Below are positions 8,383-18,389 of a DNA stretch of 64,000 nt, one piece after another. The notes beneath the pieces are model-generated. The model was not told where the DNA came from, searched no databases, and saw nothing but the letters and a program-made list of their open reading frames with translations. The position numbers and the translations under genes are program-made. Source of the stretch: JAJDIA01 sp031555735 (GTDB taxonomy: Bacteria; Bacteroidota; Bacteroidia; Bacteroidales; Tannerellaceae); NCBI GenBank assembly GCA_031555735.1, contig JAVBUE010000010.1, positions 1 to 64,000 of the forward strand, read 5' to 3'. The stretch's first letter is position 1. Each line of letters opens with the position of its first letter.

Positions 8383-8979
8383 ATGGAAATAAAAAGCGCC
8401 TCTTTCGTCATCAGCAATACCGACGTACGCAAATGTCCGGCGGATAACTTACCGGAATATGCCTTTATCGGACGCAGTAACGTAGGGAAATCATCCCTCA
8501 TCAATATGCTCACCCAACGGAAAGGATTGGCGATGACATCGCAGAAACCGGGGAAGACGCAGTTGATCAACCATTTCCTCATCAACGAGAACTGGTACCT
8601 CGTGGATCTTCCCGGGTATGGATATGCCCAGCGGGGCAAGGAGGGACGCGAACGCATCCAGCGGATCATCGAAGACTATATCCTCGAACGCGCGGAGCTG
8701 ACCTGCCTGTTCGTGCTGCTCGACTGCCGGCACGAAGCGCAGAAGATCGACCTCGAGTTTATGGAATGGCTGGGAGAGAACGGTGTCCCCTTCTGCATCA
8801 TCTTTACGAAAGCCGATAAGCTGGGTCCCGTCCGGCTGAAAGAAAACATAGCCGCTTACCAGGCAAAACTGTTGGAAACATGGGAAGAACTGCCCCCTGT
8901 CTTTTCTTCTTCTTCCGAACACCGGACAGGGCGCGACGAGATTCTCGGGTACATCGAGCAAATCAACAAAAGCCTGTGA
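8383..8979 (+). CDS. engB: Ribosome biogenesis GTP-binding protein YihA/YsxC/EngB
   Basis: Essential-type GTPase that assists late assembly of the large ribosomal subunit; cytoplasmic, 198 residues. The G motifs are in order: GRSNVGKSS (G1), the switch I region with GKTQLINHF, DLPGYGYA (G3) and FTKADK (G4), with a serine-rich G5 loop near FSSSSEH. The start MEIKSASFVIS is the usual EngB N-terminus. It is single and convergent with the 219-aa gene downstream, with 14 bases between the stops. Confidence 0.96.
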   Translation: MEIKSASFVISNTDVRKCPADNLPEYAFIGRSNVGKSSLINMLTQRKGLAMTSQKPGKTQLINHFLINENWYLVDLPGYGYAQRGKEGRERIQRIIEDYILERAELTCLFVLLDCRHEAQKIDLEFMEWLGENGVPFCIIFTKADKLGPVRLKENIAAYQAKLLETWEELPPVFSSSSEHRTGRDEILGYIEQINKSL

Positions 8980-8993
8980 TCCTCCCGGGGAGG

Positions 8994-9653
8994 TTAGTCC
9001 GGGAACAAGTTCAGGGAGAGTTGCCGTTTATCCATTTCCACCTGTCGGGAAGCGGCAGATTCGGCGGCTGTCCTGGCAGGAGGGCAGGCGTAGCGGGCAA
9101 AGTGTTCACGCGTCACTTCGAGTGAACCGGAGCGGCTCCGGTTATCGGCGTTTAGCTCGCGTAACACGATCCGCGTAATTTTGGGATAGTATCTTACGGC
9201 CTCATACACCGCCGCCTTGGACGATGCCACCTGGGGAAGGAGGCTCAGTTGGGGGATAAAGCCATGCGGGATCAGTAATCCTTTGCCTTTGCTGCAGAAT
9301 GCCTGCCGCAGCTCGTCGGTCATCTTCTTCAACTTGTCTTTCTGATAGACTGCCTCCTCAGCGTCGGATGATGGGGCGGCATGCGTCAGCAATCGCATGA
9401 CGATATTCAACACCACCGAGATTGCCCGTTTGTCTCTTCCGGCAATGCTCCATACATCACTGTATCCGGACTCTTTCTGGCAGGGGTCACTGTATATCAG
9501 CAACTTTACATCCAGCATCCCCGCCACCAGACGAATCAGCGACAGGATTTCCTTTTCGCATGTATTCCGGACCTGCGCATCCATGTACCTGGACTTATCG
9601 TTGAAGCCATACTGCAGCTCCAACTTATTGGCAAACATAACAACGGATTCCAT
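8994..9653 (-). CDS. Unknown 219-aa protein
   Basis: I do not recognise this protein. It is soluble, with no signal peptide or membrane segment. The N-terminal half (FANKLELQYG; ILSLIRLVAGMLDV) looks alpha-helical, the middle is charged (KDKLKKMTDEL), and the C-terminus ends in a short basic and hydrophobic tail (RQLSLNLFPD). It lies 34 bases after the DUF2148 gene and probably shares its transcript. Codon use looks like that of its neighbours, so it is likely a real gene. Confidence 0.7.
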   Translation of the reverse strand: MESVVMFANKLELQYGFNDKSRYMDAQVRNTCEKEILSLIRLVAGMLDVKLLIYSDPCQKESGYSDVWSIAGRDKRAISVVLNIVMRLLTHAAPSSDAEEAVYQKDKLKKMTDELRQAFCSKGKGLLIPHGFIPQLSLLPQVASSKAAVYEAVRYYPKITRIVLRELNADNRSRSGSLEVTREHFARYACPPARTAAESAASRQVEMDKRQLSLNLFPD

Positions 9654-9687
9654 ATATATAATGTATAAAGTAACCGGAATCGGCAGC

Positions 9688-10218
9688 CTATCCTTTCGGC
9701 TTTCGGTCGAAAAACGGGTTTTTGCTGGAGATACTGAGCGGTATCGCCATCACACATCGACAGTCGCCCAGCATACCCAGCCGCTGGGCAGCCATGCCGG
9801 CGCTGAACATCACCCGCGTGTCCACCCGTAAATCGGCAGCCGTCGCGCAGGCGGAACCGATGGCGATACCCACGTCAACCGTATTGATCGCGCAGGGCAC
9901 GGCAGCCGGCTTCTCCGCGCAGGTGGCAAAGCCGCAATGGGCACAGTTCAGTCCCTGCACCTGGCTGGCGGTACCGATAATCACTACAGCTTCCGCCAGT
10001 TGCAGGTTTTCGGAGTCACGTAACAGGAACATCATCCCGGTATCCACATGCATCCGGATCATCTCTTCAGACAACCGGGTGATATCTCCTCCGGTCACCA
10101 CCGCCACTTCGATGATATCAATTCCCTTTCCTTTCGGAGCGGTACGGGCAGCCGTCATCATCCGTACTGCCGCCTGCATCGCCATCTCATGCCTGATGGC
10201 ACGTTCATTCTGAATCAT
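9688..10218 (-). CDS. DUF2148 ferredoxin-like protein
   Basis: Member of the DUF2148 family of small proteins with clustered cysteines, presumed to bind an iron-sulfur centre. The cysteines lie in LNCAHCGFATCAEK (CxxCxxxxC), AVPCAINTVD and GDCRCVM. The N-terminal segment (NERAIRHEMAMQAAVRMM) is helical. Length is 176 residues, and there is no signal peptide. It sits between the KamA-family enzyme (21 bases upstream) and the unknown 219-aa gene. A redox partner role for the radical SAM enzyme is only an inference from position. Confidence 0.85.
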   Translation of the reverse strand: MIQNERAIRHEMAMQAAVRMMTAARTAPKGKGIDIIEVAVVTGGDITRLSEEMIRMHVDTGMMFLLRDSENLQLAEAVVIIGTASQVQGLNCAHCGFATCAEKPAAVPCAINTVDVGIAIGSACATAADLRVDTRVMFSAGMAAQRLGMLGDCRCVMAIPLSISSKNPFFDRKPKG

Positions 10219-10239
10219 ATTCTACTGTTATGTATCGGA

Positions 10240-12357
10240 TTAACTATCCAGCTGCAAGTTAGTCATCTTTTCCGTAATTGCAAATGAAAAAGCGGGATAG
10301 TCGTACAAACTGAAACGGGGAGCGGTCTTACCTTCACAGTAGTACCAGATCGTACGGTAATCAGCCAGTTCTTCCTTCATCTCCTGCAATTGCCTCAGGT
10401 AGGCGGCGATCGATTTATTCTCCACGATATACACTTCCTTCATCCGGTCGATGATCGGGCTGTGGCGCCGGCTCTTATCATGAGCGAAACACAGGATACG
10501 CCGGCCCCGGGCGGTGATACCAACGGTCTTGAACGTCATGCTCTTCCCAATTCCCGGCAGGTTCAACACGTTACGGTCCGTGGAGGCAAACGGCAACCGG
10601 TTTGCTTTCAGGAACTGCGGCAACCGTTCGGATAATGATTCCGGATGTTGCATGAGGGCATGCAACTCGTTCCGCTTATCGGCGGGGATCAGTCCCCAAC
10701 CTTTTTCTTCCGTCTCCTCCTGCACGGAACGACTGTTCGGAGTGAATACGGCATAGTTCTCGTCGAACCCTTTTACCGAGAACGTATAATAACACACCAC
10801 CCCGATCGCGTTCAACGCCTGGCGTAACCGGGCGGCATGTCCGCGACGGGAGACGGCGACGGTATAGACCAACTGGTTCGTGACGATCCATCCTGCCGAC
10901 AGGATCCGTTCCACCGCCTGCCGCGCTTCCGGCGTGATCTCCAACGGCGACTGGAAATGGGTCTGTACATAACACTGGCGGATACCCACGGCCGACGCTT
11001 TCTCCTTACATTCCCGGAGTATCTCCACCAGTTCGGGAGTTACCCGCATGGGCAGGTAGGCCGGGAGGCGCGATCCGAGGCGCACACGTTGTATCTCGGC
11101 ATATTTATCTCCTTCGGCACGCGACTCGTTGGCTTTTCTTTTCCTGTCGGCCATCCGGCAGATCGCGTCCAGTATTTTCCGCAGTGTGGCATCCTGGCTC
11201 ATCAGGGCATCACCCCCAGTGATCAGGATATCCCGCAGTTGGGAGTCTTCCTCAAAGTAAGTCATCAACCGGCGCAGTTTCCGATCCCAGGATTCTTTCG
11301 GCTTCAACGCTTCCAGGTCAAAGTGCAACCGTTCGCGCTGGAAATCATACATCCGCTGGCAGGAGGCACATAACCCGCCGCAGGCACGTCCCATCGAATC
11401 GGGAATCAGGATGGCCACATCGGGATACCGCCGGTGGATGTTATGTCCTTCCGGCAGCAGCCATCCCGCCGCATTCGGCTTGCCGGCTTCCACGATATCT
11501 TCTTTTTCCCAGGCTTTGATCTCGCCATAGGCATCCACCAGCTCTGCCGAATAGAGGATGTACGAGCGGATCGCGGCATCGTCGTATCCTGCTTCTCCGG
11601 TACCGATATATAATAAAGAAAGGTAGTAAGGAGTGACAAAGAAAGGCATGCCCTTTTTCCGGGCGCGGTTTAGCAGGTGCATGGTTTCGGCAGACAGTGT
11701 TTCACCCAGGAAGGCGTTCAGTTCCTGTGGGCTTTTGAGAGCCATGGCGAGATGGAAACGGTAACTGCCCCACCAGGCCTCTACCTGCCTGCGCTTATCC
11801 TCCGCATCCATACCGTCGGCAAAGAGGTAGCGGGAAACAGCCGTATGCTTCCGTTCGATCTTGCGGACCAGCCATCCGATGATACGCTCTTTGTTGGCTT
11901 CGCGAATGGCTACCACACCGGAATCCTGACCGGTGGGCCACCGGCCCGTCAGCCTTCGCACCGACGCCTTGTCGGGCATCAGTGGATCGGGCTTGTCGAA
12001 CACTTCAAACAGGTGATATAAATCGAGGAACAGGTCGGGCGATACATCGTCTGCCAGCTTCCCGTTTAGAAATTCCCACAGGTGGGTGATGGTACGGATA
12101 CGTAACCGCCTGCCGGTTGACAATTCATCCACTTCGGTCTGGTCGCCGTTGATCAGTTCCAACACACAGGCAGCGGCTTTCGCGGCAGCGGAATCGTTCT
12201 CCCTCCCGGCATAAGGAGATACATACAGGCGCAGTTTTTCCCCGAACAGTTCGGGTGTATAGTTTTGTACAGCCAATGCCGACAGGGCAGGCAGGTACCG
12301 GAAAAACCGCTTTTGTAATTCCGGGAGGGTGTAGTTAAGTAATTCTTTGCGGGTCAT
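10240..12357 (-). CDS. KamA-family radical SAM aminomutase, long form
   Basis: Radical SAM protein of the lysine 2,3-aminomutase family, which uses a [4Fe-4S] cluster, S-adenosylmethionine and usually pyridoxal phosphate to shift amino groups. The cluster motif CGGLCASC has Cys at residues 326, 330 and 333 (CxxxCxxC). Further family motifs are DILITGGDALMS and RLGSRLPAYLPMRV. At 705 residues it is much longer than classical LAM (about 416), because of a roughly 300-residue N-terminal extension of unknown role. The substrate (lysine, glutamate or other) cannot be assigned. DUF2148 follows after 21 bases. Confidence 0.85.
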   Translation of the reverse strand: MTRKELLNYTLPELQKRFFRYLPALSALAVQNYTPELFGEKLRLYVSPYAGRENDSAAAKAAACVLELINGDQTEVDELSTGRRLRIRTITHLWEFLNGKLADDVSPDLFLDLYHLFEVFDKPDPLMPDKASVRRLTGRWPTGQDSGVVAIREANKERIIGWLVRKIERKHTAVSRYLFADGMDAEDKRRQVEAWWGSYRFHLAMALKSPQELNAFLGETLSAETMHLLNRARKKGMPFFVTPYYLSLLYIGTGEAGYDDAAIRSYILYSAELVDAYGEIKAWEKEDIVEAGKPNAAGWLLPEGHNIHRRYPDVAILIPDSMGRACGGLCASCQRMYDFQRERLHFDLEALKPKESWDRKLRRLMTYFEEDSQLRDILITGGDALMSQDATLRKILDAICRMADRKRKANESRAEGDKYAEIQRVRLGSRLPAYLPMRVTPELVEILRECKEKASAVGIRQCYVQTHFQSPLEITPEARQAVERILSAGWIVTNQLVYTVAVSRRGHAARLRQALNAIGVVCYYTFSVKGFDENYAVFTPNSRSVQEETEEKGWGLIPADKRNELHALMQHPESLSERLPQFLKANRLPFASTDRNVLNLPGIGKSMTFKTVGITARGRRILCFAHDKSRRHSPIIDRMKEVYIVENKSIAAYLRQLQEMKEELADYRTIWYYCEGKTAPRFSLYDYPAFSFAITEKMTNLQLDS

Positions 12358-12482
12358 AAGCTCTGTTTTTGGCGGTTTTACTGCGCTACGGCAGTATGGA
12401 ATGGCCGATGCACATTCCCTATGCTGTAAATATAGCGAAAATCGCCAAAAAGAGAGTCTTACTTACCTGTTTTTCTTTTTTT

Positions 12483-15400
12483 TTACCACTGAACAGACGG
12501 ACAGAACCTGCTGATGGTGGCTTTCAATATCTTCAGATTGATCGGCTTCGTGATGAAATCGGTCGCACCCGCCTGGCGGGCAGCTTCCATATCCGTGTCG
12601 AAAACATAGGCCGACTGCATAATCACGGGGATATCCTTTGTGATCTTCCGGATCTCCTTCAATGCTTCGATCCCTGTCATTTCCGGCATCTTGATATCCA
12701 ACATGATGAGGCTGATCACGGCGGCGTTTTCCTGATACAGTTCCAACGCTTCCTTTCCTGTCTTGGCGCGGATCAGGTTGCATTGTTTCTGTAACACCGT
12801 TTTCAGCAACAGATAATTGCTTTCCTCATCTTCTGCGATCAGCAGGGTTACTCTGTCTTGCGACAACTGATTGTCATTCATTGTATTCATATCTAACAAT
12901 TTATAAATAGTATTTTGTTTCTTTCCATGCGTATCAGGGGCATTCCCTCTCTCCACTTCGGCAAAGGGGATGGAGACGGTAAAACGGCTGCCCACTCCCT
13001 CCTTCGACGCCACATGGATGCTACCCTGATAATGGTCCACGATCATCTTGCAGATAGACAATCCCAAGCCAGCTCCCTGGGCGAAATCGTCTTTCTTGAA
13101 AAACCGCTTAAAGACATTATCCACATCTTTCGCGGGAATCCCTTTACCGGTATCTTCCACAAAGAAGTGGTAACAGCCTCCCTCACGGGTATAACCGACG
13201 GTGACCGATCCTTTGTCTGTAAACTTCACCGCGTTATTGATCAGGTTGGTGATCACCTGGTTCAGGCGCAACTTATCCGCCATGAAGTAAGATGTATCCC
13301 CCGGTATCCGGCTGATCAGGCGGATCCGATCCGGCACGATCACCTGTTGCGTCACGATGATCTGCTCAATGAACTCATTCACATCGCACACCTCGTCTTT
13401 ATAATGCATCGTCCCGCTTTCGATCTGCGCCATATCCAGTACGTCGCTGATCAGCCCCAGCAGCAAGGTGCAATTGTTACGGATCGTGTTGACAAACAAC
13501 TGTCGCTCGTCCGCATCCAACTCATCACCCGATGTCAGTACATTGGAAAAACCGACGATCGCGTTCAGGGGAGTCCGTATCTCATGGCTCATATTTGCCA
13601 GGAAAGCGCTCTTCAGGCGGTCGGACAACTGCGCTTTCTCCCTTGCCTGCTCCAAAGCCCGCAGGGCCTGCACCGATTCTTCCACGTTACAACAAAGCCC
13701 AAAGATAAGCGGTATTTCTTTTGAACCTACTGTTCGGAGGCAAGTAAAATTAATTTCCCATGATTGATACCCATTCCCATCCACGTTCAGGCGGATGGTC
13801 AGGTCGAATTTATCAAGCGTTCTACCGATGATCCGCCGGACAACCGATTCCCATTCCTCCACATCGTCCGGATGGATGGTTTCCCGCATCCGTGTCAGCG
13901 ACACCGCATCCAATCCGTCGTTATAAATACCGTTTGCCTTCATAAAAGCCGGATCCAGCAGGATGAGATTACGGACAGGATCCAACCGCCAGGACGTATA
14001 TCCGCCGGCTTTCAGCGTCAGCGCCAGGAACTCTTTCCGGGCATACGCTTCCGTGTCATCGGTGAAAACCAGTACCGCGCCATAGAGTTGATTATGCTGC
14101 CAGATCGCCGATACCGCACCGGAAACGGGGAAATACCTCTTCCCTGCACGTAGTCCCATCCGGCAATCATCCGCAAAGGTGATCGTCTTTCCTGTGCTGA
14201 ACACCTCCCGAATCAGCTCTTCCAGTCCTTTCCATTTGCCATCCGCCAGGTCAATTATATCCAGGATGGTCTTTCCGATGCAGCCCTGTCCGTCGCTTTC
14301 CAGTCCCAGCATCTGCACCGCCGACGGATTGATGGCGAACAGGTTTAGTTGACGATCGACGGAAATCACCCCTTCCCGGATGGAAGACATTACGATGGTA
14401 AGCTTGTTGCGATGGACAAACAGTTCCTCCTGCGTCTTTTTCTTCGTTTTCCGTGCCACACGCGACAGGAAGAGAAGTACCAGGGTGATCGACAGGACGG
14501 CCAGGCCCAGGAATAAACCGGCACATATCATCTCCATCCTGTACCGCTCCGTAAAAGATTGGTTGATAAGGACGCTCCCTTCCGGCAGGCGGCTCACGGG
14601 GATATGGTACTTCTGCAACTGCTGCCAGTCGAATACCGGCTGCTGAACACCTTCCCTTATCGGAAAGTTACTGATCGATTCTCCCCGTAACAACCGGACA
14701 CCTATTTCGGCCGCGCTATACATCTGGTCGTACGACAGTGTCATATATCCCCCGAGGTACCCCAGTCCGATCCCTTTGCTGTTCACGGCAAAATAGGGGA
14801 CGTTGATCTGCCGGGCATACCCGAAATAAAAACTGCTCCATACCGGCATGATCCTCACTTCATCCCGCCAATCCCTGGGTTGCAACAGGAAGTGCAGCCC
14901 TTCGCTCTCCTCCATTCGGGTGATCTCAAATGCGATCCCTTCTTCCCCCGCCGTCTCCCGGATGAAATTTTCTGCCGCCAGTCCGCTCCATACCGTTCCA
15001 TCTACATCCAACGAAATTTTCCGGGTCGTAGGGAATAACTCCCTGACGAGACCGATGCATTTACGGTAATCGGGGAAATAGGTGAACCCGCTGATATTCA
15101 AATGCTCCTTGATCGATTCCGGCAACTGGTAATTCACGCCGCTGAAGACTACCGGAACTTCAAACGACAACAGGTGGTTTGTTTTCAATAAAGCGCCCAG
15201 CGCCTGGTCGGCGGATACCAGGATCAGGTCCGGCCGCCGGATATCATCCAGGTGAGCCGACAATTGTTCGGTCATCTGCGCTTCACTCAACGACTCGCTA
15301 TCGAGGTAATAGGTGTCGAATACGGCCGGTTGATCCATCTTACGGAAACAGTCCCTCACGCCCCGGTTCAACTCATCGCCCCAGAGGCAGTCGCTGCGGT

Positions 15401-15527
15401 ACGACTGGATGATCAGCACATGGGGGGCCGAATCATCGACAGGTTCATTGCCTGCGCAAGACGGCAGCCAACAGCCTCCCGCCAGCCAGCCTATCAGCAG
15501 CCACAGGACATACGTAACCTTTTTCAT
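12483..15527 (-). CDS. Hybrid sensor histidine kinase with ABC-substrate-binding-like sensor
   Basis: Inner-membrane hybrid kinase of 1014 residues from the start chosen here. The order is: signal/lipoprotein-like N-terminus; an extracytoplasmic region resembling the ABC_sub_bind family (APHVLIIQSYRSD; LILVSADQALGAL); a membrane segment; two PAS-like regions; a HisKA box with the phospho-acceptor in MSHEIRTPLN; an HATPase with DTGKGIPAKD and GAGLGLSICKMIV; and a receiver domain with Asp in LIMLDIKMPEMTG. The ATG at 15527 overlaps the upstream stop as ATGA, which decides it over the ATG at 15542. No output domain follows the receiver. The signal is unknown. Confidence 0.9.
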   Translation of the reverse strand: MKKVTYVLWLLIGWLAGGCWLPSCAGNEPVDDSAPHVLIIQSYRSDCLWGDELNRGVRDCFRKMDQPAVFDTYYLDSESLSEAQMTEQLSAHLDDIRRPDLILVSADQALGALLKTNHLLSFEVPVVFSGVNYQLPESIKEHLNISGFTYFPDYRKCIGLVRELFPTTRKISLDVDGTVWSGLAAENFIRETAGEEGIAFEITRMEESEGLHFLLQPRDWRDEVRIMPVWSSFYFGYARQINVPYFAVNSKGIGLGYLGGYMTLSYDQMYSAAEIGVRLLRGESISNFPIREGVQQPVFDWQQLQKYHIPVSRLPEGSVLINQSFTERYRMEMICAGLFLGLAVLSITLVLLFLSRVARKTKKKTQEELFVHRNKLTIVMSSIREGVISVDRQLNLFAINPSAVQMLGLESDGQGCIGKTILDIIDLADGKWKGLEELIREVFSTGKTITFADDCRMGLRAGKRYFPVSGAVSAIWQHNQLYGAVLVFTDDTEAYARKEFLALTLKAGGYTSWRLDPVRNLILLDPAFMKANGIYNDGLDAVSLTRMRETIHPDDVEEWESVVRRIIGRTLDKFDLTIRLNVDGNGYQSWEINFTCLRTVGSKEIPLIFGLCCNVEESVQALRALEQAREKAQLSDRLKSAFLANMSHEIRTPLNAIVGFSNVLTSGDELDADERQLFVNTIRNNCTLLLGLISDVLDMAQIESGTMHYKDEVCDVNEFIEQIIVTQQVIVPDRIRLISRIPGDTSYFMADKLRLNQVITNLINNAVKFTDKGSVTVGYTREGGCYHFFVEDTGKGIPAKDVDNVFKRFFKKDDFAQGAGLGLSICKMIVDHYQGSIHVASKEGVGSRFTVSIPFAEVERGNAPDTHGKKQNTIYKLLDMNTMNDNQLSQDRVTLLIAEDEESNYLLLKTVLQKQCNLIRAKTGKEALELYQENAAVISLIMLDIKMPEMTGIEALKEIRKITKDIPVIMQSAYVFDTDMEAARQAGATDFITKPINLKILKATISRFCPSVQW

Positions 15528-18220
15528 TCGCCGTTTCCGCATTCCTTTTCCTCCGGTAAACTCAGATATATCTTAAATTCCGACCCTTTACCCAGCTCTG
15601 AATCCAGGATGATCCGCCCATGCAGGCGTTTCACGATTTCGTCCACGATAGATAATCCCAATCCGCCTCCCTGGATAAACTCATCCGACTTATAAAACCG
15701 GTCGAATACCTTTTTCCGTTCCTCTGCTGCGATCCCAATACCGGTATCCTTTACGAAGAGGCACACCTCATCCGCTTCCCTGTCCACACGATAACCGGCG
15801 GTGACCGTTCCCGCGGGGGTAAATTTAAATGCGTTGCTCAACAGCAGGCTGTAGAGTTGGATCAGGCGGTAGTTATCCCCTTTCAGCACACAGGGTGTAT
15901 CCGGTATCTCCATACACAGCGTAATGGCGGAGGGGCGGGCGGGTTCGTTCATCGCCACCACTTCCCGGAGCACATCCGTCAGGTTACACGGTTCTTCCCG
16001 GAAAAAGATGCCGCTTTCGATCCGCGAGATATCCAATATTTCATTGATCAGGTTCAGTAACAGGCGGCAATTCTCGTTGATGATCTCTATAAACTCTTTC
16101 CGGTCGTCCCATGCCAGGTCCTGGTTTTCGATCAATATGCCGGAGAAGCCCACGATGGAATTTAAGGGTGTACGTACCTCATGGCTCATATTGGAGAGGA
16201 AGACCGTTTTCAGCTGGTCTGATTTCTCCGCTTCATCCCGCAGCCGGGTAAACTCTTCCTCCCGTTTCTTGTACTCATCCAGGTTTACCCATACGCCGTA
16301 ATACAGATATTGCTCGCTTTTCATGGCAGCCGGGTATAAAGAGATAAACGATTTCCACCAGTGGTAATCGCCCTCGCCGTTATACCGCATCCGGCATATG
16401 ATCGAAGTGTTCGTGGCCGTACCCGCGATCATCTCCTCCATCAGGCTGCGCACAAAAGGGCGATCATCCGGATGCACCGCCAACAGAAAACGTTCATGAC
16501 CGATCAGCAACGAACCGTCGCCCGGTAGTTGGAAGGTATCAAAAAACACCTTTTCGAAGAGAAAGGCTTTCCGTTCCTGATCGAACTTCCAGGCAAAGAG
16601 ATTCCCCGAAGCCATGCTCAGGGCAAGGGATTGTTTCTGGGTATATTCGTTGGTCACATCCCGGAAGGACACCAGGACACCATACGACCGTCCGTGGTAA
16701 TCCAGGCTGCTGATATGGCCCGCGACCGGAAACTCTTTCTGCGGCGTAACGACATAAGCCGACGCATGCAACTTCTCGCTTTTATTCACCGAATCGGCGA
16801 AAGAATGCACCAGGGCTTGCATATACGCGGGATCCTCCTGCAACCGGATATCGAACAGGGTATTAATCGAAACACCCGAATATGTTTTTCGTTTATCCAA
16901 CCCCAGGATATCCATGGCTGCGCGGTTGACCGATAGCACCGTCCCTTCAATCGTGAACGACACCACCCCTTCACGCAGGGCGTCGAGGGTGATATCCAGT
17001 TCCCGCTGCTCTTTCCGCAACCGTTTCAGCGCGGCCATCTTATTATATGACTCCCGACGGTACAGCCGTATCAACAACCAAAAGAACAGCAGTAGGAAAA
17101 GCAACCCGATCATGCCAACCGTTGCCAGCGACTCCCGATATCGGACATGGAAAGGAATATTCAGCACTTTGGCATCATCCGGCAAGGTTGCCGGATCGAT
17201 CTTCCAATAGCGGAGCTGGTTCCAGTCGAAAACCGGTTGTTGGCGGCTTTGCACGACCGGGATCTCCCGCGCGGGCGTACCTTTTATTATACGCGCGCCA
17301 GCCATGACGGCGTTATACATCTGGTCACGGCCGGTGGTCATATACCCGCCAATCCATCCTTCGCCAAACCCTTCGTTATTGACCAAGAGAAAAGGGGAGG
17401 TGCCCAACCGCGCCAGCGCCGCGTAGTTCTCATCCCACTTCGACAAGATACAGATACTGTTTAACCGATTAAACAATACCTGTTTGAGATCCCTCCCTGT
17501 GAGCCGCCCGATCTGTTCGATATGCAGGCGGAAAGGATTGACCACACCCCGTTCCGGTGCCAAGGTATCCACCCGCCGTACCGGGAACGTTTCCGTGATC
17601 TCCACCAGATTGGGAAGTTCGGCGAACTGGAAACGCACATCATCCACTGTCGCCTGCTCGTTTCCGGGATCGGCTGCGGTGATCACGGTGACATCCGCGA
17701 TCTTTCCATACAATTGCCTGGCTAATTGATAACAACGGATATAATCCGGATCATCAGTAAACCCGGTCATATTCGGATGAGATTTCAGTTGACCGTAATC
17801 AAAATAGGCCACGCCGGTGAAAACGACTGGGACCTGCGTGGACAGCGGATGCCCCGTCTGCAATAAAGCGCGGGTAGCCTTGTCTTCACACGTAATGATC
17901 AGGTCGGGAGGATCGGATACGAACCGGTCGAGCCATCCGGTCAGCTCAGTAGAATAGAGGGTACTGTCGGCCACATATTCCGGTAGCCGGTAAAACCGAT
18001 GTACGGATGCCTTGATCCCGCTTTCTTTCAGACCCTCTATCAGCCCTTTTTCGATATCGGTCATCCATACATACGACTTATCAAACGAATGGACCACGAG
18101 GATGTTATACTGCCCGGCCTGTTCGGACCTGATCCAAACAAACACGACAACAAACAATAACAGGCCCGATAAAAGCGCAAAAAAATAAAGGCTATACTGT
18201 CTGACGATCTTTCGTGGCAT
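15524..18220 (-). CDS. Sensor histidine kinase, paralogue of the downstream hybrid kinase
   Basis: An 898-residue membrane histidine kinase. The extracytoplasmic sensor resembles ABC_sub_bind proteins (NILVVHSFDKSYVW; PDLIITCEDKATRAL; PVVFTGVAYFD). A membrane segment lies near LLFLLLFFWLLIRLY, followed by PAS-like domains, HisKA with MSHEVRTPLN, and an HATPase with VKDTGIGIAAEE and GGGLGLSIVDEIV. Unlike the next gene it has no receiver domain. The two are clearly tandem duplicates in a translationally coupled pair (ATGA overlap), so this kinase may signal through the receiver of its partner; that is inference. Confidence 0.9.
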   Translation of the reverse strand: MPRKIVRQYSLYFFALLSGLLLFVVVFVWIRSEQAGQYNILVVHSFDKSYVWMTDIEKGLIEGLKESGIKASVHRFYRLPEYVADSTLYSTELTGWLDRFVSDPPDLIITCEDKATRALLQTGHPLSTQVPVVFTGVAYFDYGQLKSHPNMTGFTDDPDYIRCYQLARQLYGKIADVTVITAADPGNEQATVDDVRFQFAELPNLVEITETFPVRRVDTLAPERGVVNPFRLHIEQIGRLTGRDLKQVLFNRLNSICILSKWDENYAALARLGTSPFLLVNNEGFGEGWIGGYMTTGRDQMYNAVMAGARIIKGTPAREIPVVQSRQQPVFDWNQLRYWKIDPATLPDDAKVLNIPFHVRYRESLATVGMIGLLFLLLFFWLLIRLYRRESYNKMAALKRLRKEQRELDITLDALREGVVSFTIEGTVLSVNRAAMDILGLDKRKTYSGVSINTLFDIRLQEDPAYMQALVHSFADSVNKSEKLHASAYVVTPQKEFPVAGHISSLDYHGRSYGVLVSFRDVTNEYTQKQSLALSMASGNLFAWKFDQERKAFLFEKVFFDTFQLPGDGSLLIGHERFLLAVHPDDRPFVRSLMEEMIAGTATNTSIICRMRYNGEGDYHWWKSFISLYPAAMKSEQYLYYGVWVNLDEYKKREEEFTRLRDEAEKSDQLKTVFLSNMSHEVRTPLNSIVGFSGILIENQDLAWDDRKEFIEIINENCRLLLNLINEILDISRIESGIFFREEPCNLTDVLREVVAMNEPARPSAITLCMEIPDTPCVLKGDNYRLIQLYSLLLSNAFKFTPAGTVTAGYRVDREADEVCLFVKDTGIGIAAEERKKVFDRFYKSDEFIQGGGLGLSIVDEIVKRLHGRIILDSELGKGSEFKIYLSLPEEKECGNGE

Positions 18221-18338
18221 CCGGTGATTTGATGGCTTTTTACAAGTTTACAAAAGTACTATTAATTTCTTCACCAAAACAAAGACAGGCTCAATTTGTT
18301 CGCATCGCGTAAAAGAAAGAAAAAAACAGGAAAAGCCG

Positions 18339-18368
18339 TTGCAGATCGCCTCACATTGTCTATTTTTG
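18339..18368 (+). promoter_or_regulatory. pyrB promoter
   Basis: TTG at 18339-18341, 19 bases, then TATTTTTG at 18361-18368: a close fit to the Bacteroidota -33/-7 pattern. The start codon is 21 bases downstream of the -7 box, so the leader is short. Confidence 0.7.
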
Positions 18369-18389
18369 CATACATAAGACAAAGCAGGT

